Origin: Chryseobacterium salipaludis
GTDB taxonomy: Bacteria > Bacteroidota > Bacteroidia > Flavobacteriales > Weeksellaceae
DNA length: 64,000 nucleotides
NCBI RefSeq assembly: GCF_022968825.1
Contig: NZ_JALHKS010000005.1
Location: forward strand, 124,001 to 188,000
Direction: 5' to 3'
Every line of letters starts with the position of its first letter. Positions within the stretch are counted from its first letter, which is position 1. The notes under the pieces are model-generated. The model was not told the DNA's origin. It ran no database searches and was given only the letters and a program-made list of their open reading frames with translations. This document shows, piece after piece, positions 52,966-62,500 of this stretch. The translations under genes were made by a program, and so were the position numbers.

Positions 52966-54333
52966 ATGGCTTCAGTAAACTTCCTTTTGCGATCACTGAC
53001 AAAGAAAAACGCGCCTTTCACGGCACGACTTCAATTTTATAATCAGGAAAAAGAAACGGCGAAAAACCCGCGCGGTCTTGACTTTGTGGAAGCGCACACA
53101 GAGATTTATGTTTTTAATCCTGATGAGGTGAAAGAAAGTCCTTTGCTGGATGGCCGCCGCTACTGGAAAGAATTAAAAGCGTACAAAGGTGCAGACCTTC
53201 AGATAAAGGAGCGTATCAGCAGGATAAAGCAGCAGCAGGAAGATGTACGCGCTTTCATTCTTGAAAAGTTTGAGGAAGCATTTACCGAAAGCCTACCGGA
53301 TAAAAAATGGCTTCAGTCAGTAGTAAATGAATTTTACAGCGACCAGCGAAAAGCCGCCGCTAATGAGAAAGCGAAAAACAAACCGCAGGATTTACTTTGG
53401 CATTTTGAAAATTATATCAATATCAAAGGGCGCGATCTGCAACCGCGTACAGTCCTGAAGCTGCACGATGTGAAAAATATTCTCACAGCATTTGAAGCGC
53501 ACCAAACCGCCAAAAAAGGATTTACTTATAAAATACTTATTCCTGAAGTGGATGAGGAACTAAAGCGGGATTTAGTGGCTTACCTTGAAGATGTGCAGCA
53601 TTACTCACCTAATACTGTGGCAAAGGTTATCAAAGTTACCCGGACTATCTGCAATTACGCCACACGTTACGGCATTCAGCTAAGCCTGAGATATTGCGAC
53701 TTCATAAAGCCGTACACAGATAAAGATGTGGTTTACCTTTCATTTAGCGAGATAGAAAAGATAAAGAATACCAACGTGCCGGAACCGCTGCAAAACGCCG
53801 CTACATGGCTTTATTTAAGTTGCTTTTTAGGGCAGAGGGTTTCAGACTTCATGCGCTTCAATAAGTCAATGATAAGCCGCGAAAATGGAAATTATTTTAT
53901 CGACTTCGTACAGGAAAAGACCGGAAAGAAAATGCATCTGCTACTACACCCGGCGGTGCTGGAGGTATTGCAGACCAATGATATGAATTTCCCGGCCCGG
54001 ATAGATGAAACAACGTATAACGAAAAAATAAAGGAAGTCTGCAAATTAGCCGGGATCACAGAGAAAATTACCGGAACACTCTTAACTGAAGTAAAGCCCG
54101 GTGTATGGCGCAGGATAGCCGGTCAGCACCCTAAATATAAATTGATTGGCAGCCACATTGGCCGGAAGTCATACTGCACAAATTTTTACGGCAAAATTCC
54201 TACGCCTTTAATTCTTGAAGTATCAGGACACACGGAGGAACGGACACTGCTTCAATACATTGGAAAGAAAGACAATACCAACAGCAAAATGATAAGCGAT
54301 TTATACGGCTCAATAGATTATACAAAAGATTAA
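52966..54333 (+). CDS. int: Tyrosine recombinase / phage integrase
   Basis: The 455-residue protein has an N-terminal arm-type domain, a SAM-like core-binding domain (residues about 145-250) and a catalytic domain with all key residues: Arg291 (FLGQRVSDFMRF), Lys318 (QEKTGKK), His397 and Arg400 (SHIGRKSY), His422 (SGHTEERT) and the nucleophile Tyr431 (LLQYIGK). It should integrate and excise the element by strand exchange at the tRNA end. Phased repeats lie directly upstream, and the gene is next to the proposed attachment site. Confidence 0.96.
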   Translation: MASVNFLLRSLTKKNAPFTARLQFYNQEKETAKNPRGLDFVEAHTEIYVFNPDEVKESPLLDGRRYWKELKAYKGADLQIKERISRIKQQQEDVRAFILEKFEEAFTESLPDKKWLQSVVNEFYSDQRKAAANEKAKNKPQDLLWHFENYINIKGRDLQPRTVLKLHDVKNILTAFEAHQTAKKGFTYKILIPEVDEELKRDLVAYLEDVQHYSPNTVAKVIKVTRTICNYATRYGIQLSLRYCDFIKPYTDKDVVYLSFSEIEKIKNTNVPEPLQNAATWLYLSCFLGQRVSDFMRFNKSMISRENGNYFIDFVQEKTGKKMHLLLHPAVLEVLQTNDMNFPARIDETTYNEKIKEVCKLAGITEKITGTLLTEVKPGVWRRIAGQHPKYKLIGSHIGRKSYCTNFYGKIPTPLILEVSGHTEERTLLQYIGKKDNTNSKMISDLYGSIDYTKD

Positions 54334-54354
54334 AAACCAATATTTATAAACATC

Positions 54355-54576
54355 ATGGCAGAAACAATCCAACAACAGAACACCGGAACACAATTCACTG
54401 ACCTGGATGCAACGCGCTTAACCGCACTGATCCGAAACGCGATCGACACAGCAGACAGCCTGGCAGACATGGCAGCAGCAGAAAAAAACAAAACCATGCT
54501 CCACGCAGCGCAGGGCCTTGAAGCGGTACTGACCGCCGCGCTGGAGAAATGCGAAAAAATCGAAAATTCACTTTAA
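54355..54576 (+). CDS. Small helical protein of unknown function
   Basis: The 73-residue frame begins MAETIQQQNTGTQFTDLDAT and is Ala-rich and helical. It follows the integrase by 21 bases, and a further small gene follows after another 21. No family is recognised. Position in a row of small rightward genes supports it as real. Confidence 0.6.
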   Translation: MAETIQQQNTGTQFTDLDATRLTALIRNAIDTADSLADMAAAEKNKTMLHAAQGLEAVLTAALEKCEKIENSL

Positions 54577-54597
54577 TTTTTAATCACCTTACTGAAA

Positions 54598-54801
54598 ATG
54601 GAAACACCAACCTCAACAACCACACTCTACGAAAATGGCGATGCGTTCCAATTAAAATACAGATACGCAAAGGAAAAGCAGCCGGGAAAATCATATATAG
54701 ATATTGATGGCCAACCTGCAGAGGTAATCAGCAAAATAAAGCTGAATGACACCAACACAACCGAGACGAATCAAAACATTCTTAACTCTTTAAAATCTTA
54801 A
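54598..54801 (+). CDS. Small hypothetical protein
   Basis: The 67-residue product (starting METPTSTTTLYENGDAFQLK) has a short beta-rich middle and a polar Asn/Thr-rich end. It lies 3 bases before the next small gene. Function unknown. Confidence 0.55.
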   Translation: METPTSTTTLYENGDAFQLKYRYAKEKQPGKSYIDIDGQPAEVISKIKLNDTNTTETNQNILNSLKS

Positions 54802-54804
54802 ATC

Positions 54805-55014
54805 ATGAAACTTCAAAACCTTATCAACAGCCTTTCCGCCTACACAGACCAATACAGCACCGCAGCAGCGGCCATTTTGGAACAGTACAGCCAAGACAAT
54901 GACTATAAGCAAATGCGGTCTGCAATGGCTGATATAGCACCGGACGGCACGCGCTTCGTTAACCGGTGGAATCCGGAGATCAGAAGCCAATTTTCGGCGG
55001 TGGTGTTTCCCTAA
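54805..55014 (+). CDS. Small hypothetical protein
   Basis: The 69-residue product starts MKLQNLINSLSAYTDQYSTA and is mainly helical, ending FSAVVFP. It is tightly packed behind the previous gene. Function unknown. Confidence 0.55.
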   Translation: MKLQNLINSLSAYTDQYSTAAAAILEQYSQDNDYKQMRSAMADIAPDGTRFVNRWNPEIRSQFSAVVFP

Positions 55015-55059
55015 TGATCCGGCCCGGTTCGCTGGGCCTTAATTTTTAAATGAGTAGAA

Positions 55060-55779
55060 ATGAAAATACAGTATGATGACGAACGCGAAAGGCTAAAATA
55101 CCAATTAGCGCGCGTACAACAACAAGTCGGGTATTTAGAATCAGCAGCGCACCAAATAGGAATGACACGCGCGTATTATGATGATTTAGAGCAGGAACTT
55201 ACACAGCTGATAGTAACATTCAACAGCTTCACCCACAGGAACCGGCAGCGGTTTAAAAGTGATCCGGCACTGCTACACGAAATGCCAGCGAATGTACAGC
55301 AGTCATTTGATAAGTACAAAAGTTTTCGTTTGGATGCTCCAGCAGATATACATCAATTACACGCCGACCTTAATTCAGCGTACACGGATGCCGCCGAATA
55401 CTTTGCTGTTTTGCGGGACATGGTTCAGAGAAAAAAGGAAGCTGCACCGCTCCAGGCGAAAACGTCAGCACAAAAAAGAAACTTTGAGCAGTGCCTAAAA
55501 ATACCGGTGAAAGATGCAGCCGGCCTTCATTCCTACCTGAAAGAATTAAGAGCGGCTGAGGTAGCCAGGGCAATTTTCGCACTGCAACAACAGGGTGTGC
55601 TACCTGAAGTGATAACAGTCAGCGAAATCGTAAGGGCTATAAATGAAACAATAAAGCCGCGTACCGTGCAGAACTTATTCCAGTTGGATGACGACGGATT
55701 TTCAGCCCTGGACATAGAATGGCGCGAAAGACCGGATAAAATACAAATTATTGAGAATGAAATACTTAAATATATCTAA
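55060..55779 (+). CDS. Hypothetical helical protein of the element
   Basis: The 239-residue protein begins MKIQYDDERERLKYQLARVQ and is predicted largely helical with coiled-coil segments in the first half. The C-terminal part (EVARAIFALQQQGVLPEVIT, SEIVRAINETIKPRTVQNLF) looks like a helix-turn-helix-like region often found at the end of Bacteroidetes mobile-element proteins. No family can be named. The control region lies immediately downstream. Confidence 0.7.
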   Translation: MKIQYDDERERLKYQLARVQQQVGYLESAAHQIGMTRAYYDDLEQELTQLIVTFNSFTHRNRQRFKSDPALLHEMPANVQQSFDKYKSFRLDAPADIHQLHADLNSAYTDAAEYFAVLRDMVQRKKEAAPLQAKTSAQKRNFEQCLKIPVKDAAGLHSYLKELRAAEVARAIFALQQQGVLPEVITVSEIVRAINETIKPRTVQNLFQLDDDGFSALDIEWRERPDKIQIIENEILKYI

Positions 55780-55785
55780 AGAGGT

Positions 55786-55818
55786 ACGTATATACATTAG
55801 CGTAGTACAGCGTATTTC
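55786..55818 (+). repeat. Second cluster of GCGTAT-type repeats
   Basis: ACGTATAT at 55786, GCGTAGTA at 55800 and GCGTATTT at 55810 repeat the motif found upstream of the integrase, the last two 10 bases apart. They overlap the -33 region of the plus-strand promoter that ends at 55845. Confidence 0.6.
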
Positions 55819-55845
55819 AAAGATTTTCAAAGTGCCATAGTTTTG
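55816..55845 (+). promoter_or_regulatory. Rightward promoter for the HTH-replication genes
   Basis: TAGTTTTG (55838-55845) matches TAnnTTTG, with TTC, one mismatch from TTG, at 19-base spacing (55816-55818). Transcription would start near 55852 and give a leader of about 140 bases before the HTH gene. Confidence 0.5.
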
Positions 55846-55854
55846 AAGTAGAAA

Positions 55855-55935
55855 TAAAAACCGCCGGGGATGCCAGCGGGAAAAATTGTACCAAAAAGCC
55901 ATAACTTGGGGAAGTCAAAGGCTGAAACAAAGATA
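55855..55935 (-). ncRNA. Candidate short minus-strand transcript with promoter and terminator
   Basis: The minus strand has TATCTTTG (55928-55935) with ATG, one mismatch from TTG, at 19-base spacing, and a GC-rich hairpin at 55861-55879 followed by five U (55856-55860). In minus-strand RNA the only mispair becomes G-U, which favours that strand. The transcript would be about 60-65 bases and antisense to the leader of the HTH gene. It could be a regulatory RNA. Confidence 0.45.
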
Positions 55936-55993
55936 CAAATTTCCCAAAGGTGTCCATAAAAGGCGGTAAAGTTTAACACTTAAATTTTACGCA

Positions 55994-56218
55994 ATGGACA
56001 ATCCATTCACAGAACTATCTTCTAAGATAGATGCACTTCAGAGCAAACTGGATTTGCTGCTTCAGGCTAAAGATCAGCAGCCGGACCAATTACTGACGAA
56101 AAAAGAATATCTGCAAAAGCGGCAGATCAGCCACACCACACTATGGCGGGAGGAAAAACGCGGCTTGGTGGTTCCGGTTCAGGTGGGCGGTAAAAGGTAT
56201 TATAAATTCCCAAATTAA
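55994..56218 (+). CDS. Helix-turn-helix DNA-binding protein (MerR/excisionase-like)
   Basis: The 74-residue protein has a short coiled N-terminus and then LTKKEYLQKRQISHTTLWRE followed by VQVGGKRYYKFPN, the HTH_17/MerR-like winged helix seen in excisionases and small phage regulators. It likely binds element DNA, either as excisionase for the integrase or as a regulator. It lies 6 bases before the DUF3987 gene and is led by the control region at 55786-55935. Confidence 0.82.
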   Translation: MDNPFTELSSKIDALQSKLDLLLQAKDQQPDQLLTKKEYLQKRQISHTTLWREEKRGLVVPVQVGGKRYYKFPN

Positions 56219-56224
56219 GCCGCC

Positions 56225-57652
56225 ATGAGAAATAAAAAAGCCCCACACGCAGAGCATGAGGAGCCAAAGTTGGTTAAGGTTCAGAGCAAAGATACTAATT
56301 TTCTTCAAGATTTACGACAATCTATAAAAGATACGGCCAACGGCACAGAGAACGCTCCACCGCTACACATTTTTCCGGCAGAGGTGCAGCAGATTATCCA
56401 GGAGAAACACAAACAAAGCTTACCAATAGATTTTCTTTTTTCGTCTGTTTTGGCGGCAGTATCCGGCGCGATCGGTAACGCCCTGAAGGTAGAACTTATT
56501 CCTGGCAGGCCTACCAACGCCGCCCTATGGCTGGCAGTAGTGGCCGACAGTGGCGACGGCAAAACGGAAGGTATGGAAACCTTCTTAAAGCCGCTTATAA
56601 AACTTGAAGCTGAAGCGCACCGCGCCTACAAAGAGCAACAGGCGGCGTATGATGCCGCAGTAAGCGAAAACAATGCCCTACCGTACAGCGAAAGGGAAAA
56701 GATAGACCAGCAGCCACCGGAACGCAAAAGGCGCGTAATTCAGGAATTTACTGCCGAAGCGTATGCCAACATAATGAGCCGAAATAAAAACGGCGTTATC
56801 GCCTTCGTTGATGAAATAAAGGGATTTGTAGCGGGGCAAGGACAGTACAAAGGCGGCAAAGGTAACGACCGGCAGTTCTATCTTCAGGTATGGAATGGCA
56901 GCGCAGCCATGATCGACCGCGTAACCCACAGTATTTTTATTGAAAATGCTTTTTTGTCGATGCTGGGCGGGATCCAAAAAGAGGAAGCCCGGGAGGTATT
57001 CGGCAATATGATTACAGACGGATTTGCGCCGCGTTTCCTTTACGTGCTGGCCGACAAAGTACCGCCCGGACGGTGGAGCCTGGAGCCGGTAGATAACAGC
57101 ATGATGCAGCGGTGGGATACCATTATCCGGCATATTAATTCCCTGGAAAATACACACGTAGAGAATAACCTTATCACATTTGAGAGAGAAGCGGCGGAGG
57201 TCATGGTCAGTTGGCGGAATAACCAGGAGCGGTCTAACAATTACACTACGCGCCTATTTGATGCGAAATTGCAAATTTACGCCATACGGTTCGCGCTCAT
57301 TCTGCACACCTTACGGAGAGCCACAGAAGGCACGTTTTACCATGCTGATAAGATTGATAAGCAGACGGCAGAGGACGCGCTGGCATTGGCCGCCTACTTC
57401 AGAAAAAATGCCCTGAAATTCATTCAGCGGCTTAATCTGGATGATCCATTGGAAGGGCTGGAAGGCGTAAAATTAGACCTATACAGCCGCCTGCCTGAAG
57501 AATTTACCACCGCAGAGGGCGCGGCAATCAGCAAAGAAAACAATTTGCTCCAGCATACGGCGTTTAGTACCTTTCTGAAAAATAAAAGACTTTTTGCCAA
57601 AGTCAGCAAAGGTGTTTATCGTAAAATACTGAGCGATGACGAAGACGAATAA
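56225..57652 (+). CDS. DUF3987 family ATPase (replication module)
   Basis: The 475-residue protein has a Walker A motif (ADSGDGKT, residues 107-114) and Walker B (GVIAFVDEIKGF, Asp196-Glu197), and the DUF3987 text VWNGSAAMIDRV. Members are found beside primase genes in phages and integrative elements and are thought to act as replicative helicase-type ATPases. The next gene overlaps by 17 bases and is primase-like. This pairing supports a role in element DNA replication. Confidence 0.85.
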   Translation: MRNKKAPHAEHEEPKLVKVQSKDTNFLQDLRQSIKDTANGTENAPPLHIFPAEVQQIIQEKHKQSLPIDFLFSSVLAAVSGAIGNALKVELIPGRPTNAALWLAVVADSGDGKTEGMETFLKPLIKLEAEAHRAYKEQQAAYDAAVSENNALPYSEREKIDQQPPERKRRVIQEFTAEAYANIMSRNKNGVIAFVDEIKGFVAGQGQYKGGKGNDRQFYLQVWNGSAAMIDRVTHSIFIENAFLSMLGGIQKEEAREVFGNMITDGFAPRFLYVLADKVPPGRWSLEPVDNSMMQRWDTIIRHINSLENTHVENNLITFEREAAEVMVSWRNNQERSNNYTTRLFDAKLQIYAIRFALILHTLRRATEGTFYHADKIDKQTAEDALALAAYFRKNALKFIQRLNLDDPLEGLEGVKLDLYSRLPEEFTTAEGAAISKENNLLQHTAFSTFLKNKRLFAKVSKGVYRKILSDDEDE

Positions 57653-58856
57653 TTTCCGTTATACGCTGGATAAGTCGCCAAAGAAATACCCATGCCCCCA
57701 ATGTGGAAAGAAAACCTTTGTCCTGTACCGGGATCAGGGCGGAACGCTGCAAAGTGGAGAGTATGGCAGATGCGACCGCGCAGACAATTGTGGCTACCTA
57801 CGTTACCCGGAGAGCGAATACACGCCAACAGCGTACACACCACCGCCACCACCTAAACCACAGGTCTATTTTCCTGCTGAAGTATTTCACCGCACACTAA
57901 AGGATAATAACCCACTGAAGGCTATTTTAACGGCATTAGGCGCACCGGCGGAGCAATTGGATAAGGTGCTAAAGATATACAGGATCGGAGCGGTTAAAGA
58001 TGCAGTTTGCCTTCCGTTTATTGACAGATTTGACAGAGTGCATTCCGTGCAGGTGAAGACATTTAACAGTGAATGTAAGACCACACACACAACCTGGCTG
58101 CATTCTATAATATACCAGGATCGTAAAGCCAAAAACAAAACAGTACCCCAATGGCTTGCAGATTATTATCAGAATGAAATTAAGACCCGCTGTTTTTTCG
58201 GTGAACACCTTTTGGAGGAACACCCGGACAAACAGATCATAATTGCGGAAAGTCCGAAAAACGCCATTTTGGGCGCGGTATTTATGCCGGAATACCTCTG
58301 GCTGGCTTCAGGATCATTAAGCACGTTAAACGTACGCAAACTGCAAAATCTGAAAGGGCGGGAAATATTACTACTGCCTGATACTTCAGTAAATAATGTA
58401 GCGTTTGACACCTGGGATTATGTACGCCAGCAGGCAGCAGACAAAGGGCTTCAAATTAAGATGCTGGACTTTTTGGAATGTACGGCCACAGAAGAACAAA
58501 AGGCAGCCGGTTACGATGTAGCAGATTTTATTCTGGAGCAATTGCAGCAGCCGGAATCTTGTGCCCGGGCACAAGAAGCCACACCTCCGCAATCTTTACT
58601 CCGGAGTAAAGATCACCAGCACACCCGGGAGCAGCGTATTTCAGTCGGAATGCAGTTTCCGGTACAGGAAGTCGCAGAGATGATTTATCCGGCATTTACG
58701 GAAGGCAGAGCCACCGGCAAACAGTTACGGCAATCCCTTGAAGCTGGCGGCCTTATCGGCGATGATGTGCCGGATCTGATGGATGTAATGGTCTTGCAAG
58801 GGATTATCACCGCAACGGAATATCCGTACTATATTTTTCACGCTCCACAGAATTAA
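57636..58856 (+). CDS. Primase-like zinc-ribbon/Toprim protein (DUF6371 type)
   Basis: The 406-residue protein starts with a zinc ribbon (Cys20, Cys23, Cys46, Cys52 in YPCPQCGKKT and GRCDRADNCGY), as in DnaG-type primases. The middle has a Toprim-like fold with Glu205 (IIIAESPKNAIL) and Asp249 (LLLPDTS). Residues about 350-406 look like a winged helix. It overlaps the DUF3987 gene by 17 bases. The likely role is primer synthesis or DNA recognition in replication; this is inferred from domains. Confidence 0.82.
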   Translation: MTKTNNFRYTLDKSPKKYPCPQCGKKTFVLYRDQGGTLQSGEYGRCDRADNCGYLRYPESEYTPTAYTPPPPPKPQVYFPAEVFHRTLKDNNPLKAILTALGAPAEQLDKVLKIYRIGAVKDAVCLPFIDRFDRVHSVQVKTFNSECKTTHTTWLHSIIYQDRKAKNKTVPQWLADYYQNEIKTRCFFGEHLLEEHPDKQIIIAESPKNAILGAVFMPEYLWLASGSLSTLNVRKLQNLKGREILLLPDTSVNNVAFDTWDYVRQQAADKGLQIKMLDFLECTATEEQKAAGYDVADFILEQLQQPESCARAQEATPPQSLLRSKDHQHTREQRISVGMQFPVQEVAEMIYPAFTEGRATGKQLRQSLEAGGLIGDDVPDLMDVMVLQGIITATEYPYYIFHAPQN

Positions 58857-58894
58857 GGCGCGTACCCTCGCCCTCCAGGTGAACAGAATTAATT

Positions 58895-58963
58895 TTATCA
58901 AAACTTTATTTTTTACAACGTGATAAGTAGTGAAACTCGCTGTAAATTAACACTTAACAACGA
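58895..58963 (+). promoter_or_regulatory. 69-bp bipartite element, copy 1 (late promoter candidate)
   Basis: Block A (58895-58920) matches 63263-63288 at 25 of 26 bases. Block B (58941-58963) matches 63309-63331 at 19 of 23. The spacing is 20 bases in both, although the spacer differs. It ends 7 bases before the ATG at 58970. Block B starts TGTAnnTTA, resembling a -7 box; block A has TTTATTTTTT. Confidence 0.65.
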
Positions 58964-58969
58964 CAGATT

Positions 58970-59221
58970 ATGAAATTAGATGAATATTTTAGCCTGGAAG
59001 CTACGGAGCAGCAATGGGTATTGAGATACGAAAAAAAATACCTGAATGAGAAAACCGGAAAGGAAAGCACCAGCCGCAACGAATGGTATTTCAACACATT
59101 ATCGCACGCCCTAAACTCATACGCGGACAAAAAAGCGAAAGCAGCCGGCACAGTAAGTGAAGCAGTGGCGATCCTTCAGGAAACTTTGGAGAATATTAAA
59201 AATCAATTAAAAAAAATGTAA
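58970..59221 (+). CDS. Small hypothetical phage protein
   Basis: The 83-residue product starts MKLDEYFSLEATEQQWVLRY and is helical and charged. It is the first gene after copy 1 of the bipartite element and stands 2 bases before the next gene, so it is probably in the tape-measure transcription unit. In tailed phages small proteins just before the tape measure often act as tail chaperones, but no frameshift signal is seen. Function unknown. Confidence 0.65.
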   Translation: MKLDEYFSLEATEQQWVLRYEKKYLNEKTGKESTSRNEWYFNTLSHALNSYADKKAKAAGTVSEAVAILQETLENIKNQLKKM

Positions 59222-59223
59222 AA

Positions 59224-59484
59224 ATGGAAAAAGTAACGATTAACGGAAAAGAGTATTTTGAAGTTCAAGGCTTGAAGAAATACAACCTCAACGGCAAAGA
59301 ATTTTATTCTACCGGAAATATTGAGGAAGCTGTGAAACAGCAGATCGAAAAAGAAATGCGGGATTTCCTGTATCCGGACGAACCGAAGAAGAAACCGGAA
59401 ACCAAAGAGCAATTAAGTGTAGGCGTTCGACAGTACATTGAAGAAAAATTGCGTGGAGGCGGATTAGGAGGAAAAACAATTTAA
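59224..59484 (+). CDS. Small hypothetical phage protein
   Basis: The 86-residue product starts MEKVTINGKEYFEVQGLKKY, contains two similar NGKEYF/NGKEFY strands, and ends in a Gly-rich LRGGGLGGKTI. It lies 2 bases after the previous gene and 19 before the tape measure. It may be a tail assembly protein; this is inferred from position only. Confidence 0.62.
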   Translation: MEKVTINGKEYFEVQGLKKYNLNGKEFYSTGNIEEAVKQQIEKEMRDFLYPDEPKKKPETKEQLSVGVRQYIEEKLRGGGLGGKTI

Positions 59485-59503
59485 CCAATAAAACTGTAAG
59501 ATC

Positions 59504-62500
59504 ATGGCTGATAACAACGGAGGAGATATAAGATATAAAATCGGCATTGATAAAAGCGAGTTGGAATCAGCGCTTCGTGACGGCGAGGGGAAATTACGCG
59601 GGTTTTCGGAGGTAGTTTCACGACAAGCCGGCAGTGTTGACAATTTAATGGATGTGACTAAAGAAAATTTAGTTATTCAAAAGCAAGTCATCAAAGACCT
59701 TGAAAGCGAGTATAAGCAATTGCAAAAGCAGCTGGATAAGGTAGCACCTGGAAACGCTAAAGCAGCGATGATGCAGGAAGCGGCAAAAATCAAAACGGAG
59801 ATTGAAGGTGAAAAAAACGCGCTTGCAGAACTTGAGGTGTATGTGAAATCCAGCAGCGCCGCGCACGACACGCTTCGCACGAAACTCCTCGCTGTACGCA
59901 ACGAAATGGCACAATTAGTCGCTAACGGTCAGAAAAATAGCGCACAGTACAATGAATTGGCCACGAAAGCAGCCGAATACCAAAGAGCAATAAACGCGGT
60001 CAATGCTGACATGAAATCCATAAACCGGAGTGGTGGGTTAGACGTGTTGGTTGGCGGTCTTCGCGCAGCTACGGGGGCAGCATCTACGTTTATGGGGGTA
60101 ATAACCTTGCTTTCCGACAAAAACGAGAACCTTACTAAAATCATGACAAACTTACAGGGAGTCATGGCGGCGGCAATTGGAGTGGAGCAGTTACATAATT
60201 CGGTAAACAAAGAGGGCGCATTAATCCAAGGTATTCAGGCGCTGCAAGCTAAAGCTAAGGCTAAAGCTGACGCGCTGGCGGCAGCAAGCACCGGAAAGGC
60301 GACAATCGCGCAAAGAGCATTTAACGCGGTCGCAAAAGCCAATCCGTATGTGTTACTGGCCGCCGCAATTATTTCGGTCGTGGGTGCTATTGCGCTGATG
60401 ACTAAAAAGTCACAGCAAGCAGCGGAAGATATGAAGGCAATGAATAAGCAAGTCGCTGATTCTGTAGCTGAACCGATGATTCAATATAAGATGCTGCAAG
60501 CGCAATGGAACGCGCTCGGTAGTGATCTGAAAGCCAAGGAAAAGTTTATTAAAGACAATAAAGACGAATTTAATAAGCTGGGTGTTGAGGTTAATAATGT
60601 AAATGATGCCGAAAACGTATTACGAGATAAGACAGCAGCCTTTGAAAAGTCTATGATGGCGCGAGCGAAAGCCGCCGCCGCCATGCAAATTGCATCTGAA
60701 AAGTATAAGGAATATTTAGAGAACTTTGACGAACACCAACAGCGCGAGCAGAAATACGCAAATGATGGGTTATTTGGAAAAATAAACAAATCCGTAAATG
60801 AATTTGGTGCGAATATTTTAGGCATTGGCCCAAAATCCACCGCTCAGATGAATGCCATGAAAAACGGCTATGAGAGCATGGTTAAAGTTGCAGTAAAAGC
60901 GACGCAAGAAGCAGATGAAGCGTTCGCTAAAGCAGGGTTTAGAGCGCCCGGCACCACAAAAAAGGAAAAGGAGAAAAAAGGACCGAAACCCAAAAAGGCC
61001 GACGAGTTTTTACCACCCGGATCTGTTGCCGAAATTCAAAAACGCTTATCGGAAATCGACAAGGCACTTTCAAAGGCTACCGGTGCGGAACAAATTGCAG
61101 CCTTAAAGACCAAACGACTGGCAGCTGTCAAGGAATTAGCCGCCGCCGAAGCAAAAATCCGCATCGACTCACTGAAAGAAGCCTTTGACCGTGAGCAATC
61201 TTTGTGGGCTGATTATTACGCGGCAGTAGAAAGTTTGGGCAAAGATAAAGCAGACGAGATTTATAAGGGATTGCTTCCGGACGGATCAATGTTCGATAAT
61301 TTGCAGAAAACAATAGCTGAATTGTCAGGCAAAGACAGTTTGACAGATGAAGAACGCACTTTACTGGGTGTGGCAATTAAGCAGTCAGACGAACTATTGG
61401 GTAAAGAATCTGCACTCAGTCAATTTACCAAGAAAATTGCCGCCCTTAAAAAACCGGAGGAATTGGAAGCAGAGCGAGGCAATCTTTCCGGAGACGACAA
61501 AAGCAACGGTTATGCTGCGGCAATTGCAGAACGTGAGCGCGAAATATTGGAGCAGCGTAAACAGGATTATCAGGCATTTGTAAAAGAAGCGGAAAGCCTG
61601 GAACAACAACAAACAGCCATTGCGGAAAAATACGCCTTATTGAGGGCCCAGATTGAAGCTGATGCAAGTACAACAGCAGAAGAAAAAGCGAGGTTATCAG
61701 CAGAAGCGATGCGCAGGCAAGCCGAAGAAAACTCCAAGCTAATGATGGAAGCCTTCAAGGGTTCGGCTGATTGGTCAATGGCATTCGGTGATATGGAATA
61801 TATTTCTCAGGCTGCCTTAAAGCGAATTGAAGCAAGTTTATTGGAGTTTAAGCGGACCATGGGCGAAACATTGGAGCCTACCGAAATGCGCGAACTGGAA
61901 CAAGCTATCAACAGAGTGCAGGATGCGCAACTAAGAAATCCTTTCAAAGATGTGATCAGTTCATATCACGACCTCAAAGATGCTGTAAATGCGGTTCGTA
62001 TAGCTACGGAAGAATATAACGCCACATTAGATGCCAACGGCAACGCTACTGACAAAACAGCGGCAGCAGCCAAACGATTGAGTGAGGCCGAAATGGAGGC
62101 AGCCGCAAAAAAGAAAAAACTCACTGACAACCTCAATAAGTCAAAAGAGATTTTCAACGCTGTAGGCGAGGGCGTGATGACTATTGGCGAAATGTTCGGC
62201 GGTTTTGATGATGCGGCAAATGATGCGATTGAAAGCATTATGGAAGTCGGAAATGCAGCACTTGACTTGGGAACCTCAATCGCAAAAGGCGACATTGCCG
62301 GAATGATTAAAGCAGGCGTTCAGCTGATTGGATCACTCTGGAAAGCCATAAACGGCGATAAGAAAAAAGAGCGCAATGTTAAAAGAGAATTGCAACAATT
62401 AGCGCAACTTACAGCCGCCTATGACAGATTATCACACGCCGCAAATAAGGCGCTGGGAGATAAAAGGTATAGCGGCCAGACTGATATGATTAAGAACCTG

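Noticed and set aside
55702-55902. 66-codon minus-strand frame in the element control region
   Set aside because: It runs through the proposed minus-strand terminator and into the preceding gene in antisense; a short noncoding transcript fits better.
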